Of a DNA stretch of 64,000 nt, positions 59,260 through 64,000 are shown piece by piece. The notes beneath the pieces were generated by a model that searched no databases, had not been told where the DNA came from, and saw only the letters and a list, made by a program, of their open reading frames with translations. How positions within the stretch are numbered: the stretch's first letter is position 1; each line of letters starts with the position of its first letter. This DNA is from FEN-1219 sp036563665 (GTDB lineage Bacteria; Pseudomonadota; Gammaproteobacteria; Steroidobacterales; Rariloculaceae), in assembly GCA_036563665.1 (NCBI GenBank), contig DATCLY010000093.1:1-64000 (forward strand). Reading direction: 5' to 3'. Both the position numbers and the translations under genes were made by a program.

Positions 59260-60972
59260 TCACAGGCTGCCGTCGCGGAGCCGCTGCACCGCGTAGTCGA
59301 CGGCGCGGGCGGTGAGCGCCATGTAGGTGATCGACGGGTTCACGCACGAGGAGGACGCCATGCAGGCGCCGTCCGTCACGAACAGGTTCGACACCTCGTG
59401 GCACTGGTTGAAGCCGTTCAGCACCGACTCGCGCGGATCGCGTCCCATGCGGGCGGTGCCCATCTCGTGGATGGCCGCGCCGCCCCAGGCGTTGAAGTCG
59501 CCGCCTTCGATGTCGCGCGCGCCGGCCGCCGCGAGCATCGCCCGGGCCTGCTCCAGCATGTCGCGCCGCTGCGCGAGCTCGTTCGCTCCCCACTCGAAGT
59601 GGAAGCGCACCTGCGGGATGCCGTAGCGGTCCACCGCCGTCGGGTGCAGCTCCACGTAGTTGGTTGCGTACGGCAGGCACTCGCCGAAGCCCATGAGCCG
59701 CAGGTACCACGGCCCGGGCCGCCGCAGCGAGCGCTTGAAGTCGGCGCCGAAGCCGGGTTGCCGCGACATCTGCCGCCAGTCGGCCCGCCAGGCCTCGCCC
59801 TGGAAACCGTAGCCGCGCACGAAAGGCAACGCCTCGTCCGGCCGCAGGTTACGGAACCGCGGGATGTAGATGCCGTTCGGGCGGTAGCCGGTGGGGTAGT
59901 ACTCGTCGAAGCCGTCGAAGCGGCCCGTCACGTGGACGAGCGAGGTGTGGTCCATGAGGTAGCGGCCGAGCGCGCCGCTGCCGTTGCCGAGCCCGTTCGG
60001 GAAGCGTTCCGAGCGCGAGTTCAGCAGTATCTGCGTGCTGCCCACCGTGCCGCCGCACAGGAACACGAGCCGGGCCGTGAAGCGCAGCCGCGCCTTGGCG
60101 TCCGCGTCGACCACGCGCACGGCCGTGACGCGCCCCGTGTGCGGATCGTGCTCGAGGCTGTCGACCACGCTGCGCGGACGCAGCGTGAGATTGCCGGTGG
60201 CCTGCGCCGCCGGCAGCGTGGCGCTCAGGCTCGAGAAGTAGGCGCCCACGGAGCAGCCGCGGTGACACGGCCCGCAGTAGTGGCACACGCCGCGGTCCTG
60301 ACCCGGCAACGGCTCTGTCAGGACCGCCACGCGGCCGATGGTGCAGACGCGGCCGGGAAAATGCTCCTTGAGGGCGCGTGCGAACGCGCGCTCCACGACG
60401 TTGAGCTCCATCGGCCGCAGGAACTCGCCGTCCGGCAGCTGCGGCAGCCCGAGCTTCTCCCCGGACACGCCCACGAAGCGCTCCACGTGCGCGTACCACG
60501 GGGCGAGGTCCGCGTAGCGGATCGGCCAGTCCACGCCGTGGCCGTCGGCCCGGTTCGCCGTGAAGTCGAGATCGCTCCAGCGGTACACCTGCCGGCCCCA
60601 GAGCAGCGAGCGGCCGCCGACCACGTCCGCGCGCATCCAGTCGAACGGCGCCTCCTCGTCCTGCTGGTAGGGATTTTCGCGATCGTTGTTCCAGAAGTGC
60701 CGCGTGTTCTCGTCGAACGCGTAGCTCTTGCTCTGCACGGGGTAGTCGTGCGCGTAGAGCTCGCGCAGCGGCAGCCCGCGGAAAGGCACCTCCCACGGAG
60801 GGCGGTGCTCGCCGACGTAGTCGCGGCCGTGCACCAGCGGCTTGCCGCGCTCGAGCACGAGCGTCTTCAGGCCCCGCTCGGTGAGCTCCTTCGCCGCCCA
60901 GCCGCCGGTGATGCCGGAGCCGACGACGATGGCGTCGAATTCCGTGCCCGTCACGTCACCGCGCGCCGCCAC
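59260..60972 (-). CDS. GMC-family FAD oxidoreductase (glucoside dehydrogenase large-subunit-like)
   Basis: A 570-residue protein with an N-terminal FAD fold (AIVVGSGITGGWAAKELTERG shown in part) and a Cys-rich insertion GVCHYCGPCHRGCSVGAY. The C-terminal GMC motif HEMGTARMGRDP is followed by SSSCVNPSITYMALTARAV with the catalytic Asn. It has no signal of its own and is probably carried out with its Tat-signal partner encoded 12 bases upstream. Such pairs oxidise sugars, for example gluconate 2-dehydrogenase or glucoside 3-dehydrogenase. The GTG start at 60972 is not strongly supported; another GTG lies 21 bases inside. Confidence 0.9.
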   Translation of the reverse strand: MAARGDVTGTEFDAIVVGSGITGGWAAKELTERGLKTLVLERGKPLVHGRDYVGEHRPPWEVPFRGLPLRELYAHDYPVQSKSYAFDENTRHFWNNDRENPYQQDEEAPFDWMRADVVGGRSLLWGRQVYRWSDLDFTANRADGHGVDWPIRYADLAPWYAHVERFVGVSGEKLGLPQLPDGEFLRPMELNVVERAFARALKEHFPGRVCTIGRVAVLTEPLPGQDRGVCHYCGPCHRGCSVGAYFSSLSATLPAAQATGNLTLRPRSVVDSLEHDPHTGRVTAVRVVDADAKARLRFTARLVFLCGGTVGSTQILLNSRSERFPNGLGNGSGALGRYLMDHTSLVHVTGRFDGFDEYYPTGYRPNGIYIPRFRNLRPDEALPFVRGYGFQGEAWRADWRQMSRQPGFGADFKRSLRRPGPWYLRLMGFGECLPYATNYVELHPTAVDRYGIPQVRFHFEWGANELAQRRDMLEQARAMLAAAGARDIEGGDFNAWGGAAIHEMGTARMGRDPRESVLNGFNQCHEVSNLFVTDGACMASSSCVNPSITYMALTARAVDYAVQRLRDGSL

Positions 60973-60984
60973 GACATCGAACCG

Positions 60985-61545
60985 TCAGTACGTCCGCTGC
61001 CGGTCGTGCGCGTGGAACAACGCGTCGCCGTGATACTCGCCGGGGACGGGCAGATAGACGAGCTCCGTGCGGCAACCGACCTCGGAGGTGTAGTAGCCGA
61101 GCACCGTGAGCTCCTTGAGCATCGCGAAGAACTGCCCACCCGCCCGCGGGCGGCCCGAGAGCGCCTCGGCTTCGAACGCCTCGAGCAGCGCGGTCTGCTC
61201 GCGCTCGTCGGCGCTGAGGAAGTCCGTGCCGTAGCGCCGCCGCGCCTCGCGGTCGAGCGCGTCGAGCCCGTCGAGGAAGCGCGCGCGCTCCTCGCGCGTG
61301 TACCAGTCCGCGACCACGTGGTGAATGAAGTCCGGCACGCCGGCGGCGATCGCGCCGGGCGTGTCGGTGGTGGGGATGATGAGTTCCGCGGCGCGCGCCA
61401 CGGCGTCGAGCTGCGCCGCATCGAGCGCCGGCCGCGCCGGGGCGCCCGTGAGCGGCGCGCCCGACAGCAGCGCCCGCGTGCAGGAGGCGCCGAGCGAGCC
61501 GCCGAGCAGCGCCGCGGCCGTTTGCAGCCATTCGCGTCGGTTCAT
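60985..61545 (-). CDS. Gluconate 2-dehydrogenase subunit 3-like Tat-exported small subunit
   Basis: A 186-residue protein starting MNRREWLQTAAALLGGSLGASC, a twin-arginine signal with a cysteine at a lipobox-like position. The mature part (AELIIPTTDTPGAIAAGVPDFI, LTVLGYYTSEVGCRTELVY in part) matches the subunit 3 family that assembles with GMC large subunits and carries them through the Tat pathway. It lies 12 bases before the GMC gene. A separate cytochrome subunit is not encoded nearby. Confidence 0.9.
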   Translation of the reverse strand: MNRREWLQTAAALLGGSLGASCTRALLSGAPLTGAPARPALDAAQLDAVARAAELIIPTTDTPGAIAAGVPDFIHHVVADWYTREERARFLDGLDALDREARRRYGTDFLSADEREQTALLEAFEAEALSGRPRAGGQFFAMLKELTVLGYYTSEVGCRTELVYLPVPGEYHGDALFHAHDRQRTY

Positions 61546-61688
61546 CGTGCGCACCGAAGCCCCACGAAGCGCCGAAGATTACCGCGCGAGGCCCGGCGAG
61601 GCGAACGCCGCGCGCCCAAGTCATTGAAAGATATCGGTGGCATGGTCCGTGCATAAGGCTCGTGGAGGCAAGAGAGGGGAGACAGACG

Positions 61689-62288
61689 ATGCGCCACGCC
61701 ATCTACGGATCGCTGCCTCTTGTCGGTCTGCTGGTCGCGAGCGTCGCCTGGGGCGACGAGCCCCCCAAGGTGCAGGGCGACCGCAATCTCGAGCAGGCCG
61801 TCCGCGACGCCTGGATCGACGGGAAGCTCGAGTCGGCATACGCTTTCAATCGGCACTTGAGCGCCTTCGCCATCCACACCGACGTGCAGAACGGTGTCGT
61901 CACCTTGACGGGCACGGTGGAAAGCGACATCGATCGCGATCTCGCGGAGGCGATCGCCCAAGGGCTCGAAGGCGTCACGGCCGTCGACAACCGCCTCGCC
62001 GTGGACAGCGATTACGATTACGACGGCGAGCAACGGGCGGCCGGCGAGCAGCGCTCGTTCGGTCAGTGGGTGAACGACGCGACCACCTCGGCCGCCGTCA
62101 AGGCCGCGCTCGTGCGCAACGACAACATCAGGGCGCGTTACATCGACGTGGAGACGCGCGACGACGTCGTCACGCTCCGCGGCGAGGTGGAGACGGAGGA
62201 GCAGAAGGCGCTGGCGGAGCAGCTCGCGAAGAACACGCGCGACGTGAGCGAGGTACGCAACGAGCTGACGGTGCGCAGCGGGGGCTGA
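61689..62288 (+). CDS. Periplasmic BON-domain protein (two BON domains)
   Basis: A 199-residue protein with a signal peptide (GSLPLVGLLVASVAWG). Two BON domains follow: residues about 35-110 (LEQAVRDAWIDGKLESAYAF, VVTLTGTVESDIDRDLAEAI) and about 125-199 (SAAVKAALVRNDNIRARYIDV in part, VVTLRGEVETEEQKALAEQL). BON proteins bind membrane phospholipid and are often induced by osmotic or envelope stress. The ATG at 61689 places the signal at the N-terminus. Confidence 0.93.
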   Translation: MRHAIYGSLPLVGLLVASVAWGDEPPKVQGDRNLEQAVRDAWIDGKLESAYAFNRHLSAFAIHTDVQNGVVTLTGTVESDIDRDLAEAIAQGLEGVTAVDNRLAVDSDYDYDGEQRAAGEQRSFGQWVNDATTSAAVKAALVRNDNIRARYIDVETRDDVVTLRGEVETEEQKALAEQLAKNTRDVSEVRNELTVRSGG

Positions 62289-62292
62289 ACCG

Positions 62293-62326
62293 GCGCCGCA
62301 CGGCGGTCGGGTGCCCGGTGCGGCGC
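62293..62326 (+). terminator. Hairpin between BON-domain gene and GH15 gene
   Basis: Perfect 9-base arms (62293-62301 and 62318-62326) with a 16-base loop starting five bases after the BON gene stop. It may limit read-through into the glycosidase gene. Confidence 0.35.
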
Positions 62327-62412
62327 TCGGCACGCCGAACGAAAACAGCGCGCCTCGAACGGCGCTCCTGGTTCAGATGGCGCCCCCGGCGCGAGAGGAG
62401 CGGCTCGGCCCC

Positions 62413-64000
62413 ATGGGACTGCGCATCGAAGACTACGGCCTCATCGGCGACACGCACACCGCCGCGCTCGTGGGCTGCAACGGCTCCATCGATTGGTTCT
62501 GCGCGCCGCGGTTCGATTCCCCCGCATGCTTCGCCGCGCTGCTCGGCGACGCGCGGCACGGCCGCTGGCTCATCGCGCCGGCCGCCGAGGTGGTGGAGAC
62601 GTCGCGGCGTTACCTCGGCGACACGCTGATCCTGCAAACCGAGTTCGCCACCGCGACCGGGCGCGTTCGCCTGACCGACTTCATGCCCGTCCACAACGAC
62701 GACACGGACATCGTGCGCGTGGTCGAGGGTCTCGCGGGCGAGGTCGAGATGCGCATGGAGCTCGTCGTGCGCTTCGACTACGGCGCGGTGGTGCCCTGGG
62801 TGCGGCGCATCGACGGCACGCTGCTCGCCATCGCGGGCCCCGATGCGCTCGCGCTCTGGTCGCCGGTGGAGACGCACGGCGCCGGTCTCACCACGCAGGC
62901 GCGGTTCACGGTGCGCGCGGGCGAGCGGCTGCCGTTCCTGCTCGCCTGGCACCCCTCGCACCAGACGCCGCGCTCGGGTCTCGACCCGTTGGCGGCGCTC
63001 GAGGCGACGAGGCGCTGGTGGCAGAAGTGGGTCGGGGATTGCAGCTACCAGGGCCCGTGGCGCGACGCCGTGGTCCGTTCGCTCATCACGCTCAAGGCGC
63101 TGACCTACGCGCCCACGGGCGGCATCGTGGCGGCGCCGACGACGTCGCTGCCCGAGCAGATCGGCGGCGTGCGCAACTGGGACTACCGCTACTGCTGGCT
63201 GCGGGACTCGACTCTCACGCTCTACGCCCTCCTCTCGAGCGGCTACACGGCGGAAGCCGCGGCCTGGCGGGACTGGCTGCTGCGCGCCGTGGCGGGCGAC
63301 GCCTCGCAGCTGCAGGTGATGTACGGGCCGGCCGGCGAGCGGCGGCTGCCCGAGCAGGAGCTGCCGTGGCTGCCGGGCTACGAGCGCTCCGCGCCGGTGC
63401 GCATCGGCAATGCCGCCGTCGATCAGCTGCAGCTCGACGTGTTCGGCGAGGTGTTCGACACGTTGCACGTGGCGCGCCGGGCCGGCGTGCCGCCGTACGC
63501 CGAGGCGTGGAGCATGCAGAAGGCCATGCTGCGGCACCTCGAGCGCAACTGGCAGCAGCCCGACGAAGGCATCTGGGAGGTGCGCGGGCCGCGGCGGCAT
63601 TTCACGCACTCGAAGGTCATGTGCTGGGTGGCGTTCGATCGCGCGATCGCCGCGGTGGAATGCTTCGGCGCACCGGGGCCGGTGGAGGACTGGCGGCACG
63701 TGCGCGACGCGATTCACGACGAGGTGTGCCGCGAAGGCTACGATCGCGAGCGGCGCACCTTCACGCAGTTCTACGGCGGGACGGAGCTCGACGCGAGCCT
63801 CCTGCTGATTCCCCTCGTCGGCTTCCTGCCGCCGCACGACAAGCGGGTCGAAGGCACCGTGGCCGCGATCGAGCGGGCGCTCTTGGAGGACGGCTTCGTG
63901 CACCGCTACGCGATGGATTCGGACTCCGCGGAGATCGACGGCCTGCCGCCGGGCGAAGGTGCGTTCCTCGCCTGCACGTTCTGGCTCGCGGACAACTACG
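62413..64000 (+). CDS. GH15-family glucoamylase/trehalase-like protein (partial, runs off the end)
   Basis: The first 529 codons of a cytoplasmic glycoside hydrolase family 15 protein; the frame is open to the window end. IEDYGLIGDTHTAALVGCNG, SIDWFCAPRFDSPACFAALL and the beta-rich N-terminal domain (about 1-230) precede an alpha/alpha barrel. The barrel has GVRNWDYRYCWLRDSTLTLYAL, PWLPGYERSAPVRIGNAA, GIWEVRGPRRHFTHSKVMCW and DASLLLIPLVGFLPPHD. Bacterial members of this subgroup hydrolyse alpha-glucans or trehalose. An in-frame ATG at 62377 would add 12 residues. The stop codon is outside the window. Confidence 0.92.
   Translation, partial: MGLRIEDYGLIGDTHTAALVGCNGSIDWFCAPRFDSPACFAALLGDARHGRWLIAPAAEVVETSRRYLGDTLILQTEFATATGRVRLTDFMPVHNDDTDIVRVVEGLAGEVEMRMELVVRFDYGAVVPWVRRIDGTLLAIAGPDALALWSPVETHGAGLTTQARFTVRAGERLPFLLAWHPSHQTPRSGLDPLAALEATRRWWQKWVGDCSYQGPWRDAVVRSLITLKALTYAPTGGIVAAPTTSLPEQIGGVRNWDYRYCWLRDSTLTLYALLSSGYTAEAAAWRDWLLRAVAGDASQLQVMYGPAGERRLPEQELPWLPGYERSAPVRIGNAAVDQLQLDVFGEVFDTLHVARRAGVPPYAEAWSMQKAMLRHLERNWQQPDEGIWEVRGPRRHFTHSKVMCWVAFDRAIAAVECFGAPGPVEDWRHVRDAIHDEVCREGYDRERRTFTQFYGGTELDASLLLIPLVGFLPPHDKRVEGTVAAIERALLEDGFVHRYAMDSDSAEIDGLPPGEGAFLACTFWLADNY

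Overview
The window is about 64 kb of GC-rich, densely coded chromosomal DNA. It contains no rRNA, tRNA, prophage, CRISPR array or insertion sequence that I can recognise. Several gene sets point to a gammaproteobacterium with an outer membrane and aerobic metabolism: an opgG-opgH osmoregulated glucan pair, a DUF3450/ExbB/ExbD/TonB operon, a TIGR02001-type porin-like protein, pntAB and a YdiJ-like FAD/4Fe-4S dehydrogenase. The genus cannot be fixed from sequence reading alone.

Layout. 1-1.6 kb: end of pntA and all of pntB. 1.63-2.02 kb: REP-like hairpins and a composite repeat, with a related inverted copy at 33.9-34.1 kb. 2.0-15.2 kb: an accessory region with an MFS transporter, a PadR regulator, and seven secreted proteins of two linked families (DUF6152 and a family with a GDTLVVET-like motif). 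These occur both as separate neighbouring genes and as single fused proteins; interleaved are a CxxCH-bearing propeller-like protein, a small secreted protein and an M49 metallopeptidase lipoprotein. 15.3-18.2 kb: a D-2-hydroxyacid dehydrogenase of the YdiJ type. 18.4-24.7 kb: a stressosome operon (RsbR, RsbS, RsbT, an RsbX-like phosphatase) translationally coupled to two hybrid histidine kinases. 25-29.2 kb: opgGH plus a small hypothetical gene.

29.2-33.8 kb: a TorF-like porin, then an ECF sigma/anti-sigma/S8 protease operon divergent from a CxxCH lipoprotein. 34.2-38.6 kb: fatty acid desaturase, universal stress protein, CorA-like transporter and ApbE. 39.3-46.3 kb: a complete TonB energising operon with three ExbB-type and two ExbD-type proteins, TonB and a TPR protein, behind a good sigma70-type promoter. 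46.4-47.0 kb: ExoD-like protein.

47.0-52.8 kb (minus strand): the most unusual operon. It encodes a KamA-family radical-SAM aminomutase, two ATP-grasp ligases, a GNAT-histone deacetylase fusion and a second GNAT. Together they look like an uncharacterised pathway that forms a beta-amino acid, ligates it and acylates or deacylates it. 53.3-54.6 kb: bactofilin and a methyltransferase-like protein. 54.7-61.5 kb: a sugar or glycoside oxidation cluster (Gfo/Idh/MocA, two xylose-isomerase-like proteins, an MFS permease, a GMC oxidoreductase and its small Tat-type subunit) that resembles 3-keto-glycoside metabolism. 61.7-64 kb: a BON-domain protein and a GH15-family glycosidase that runs off the window end.
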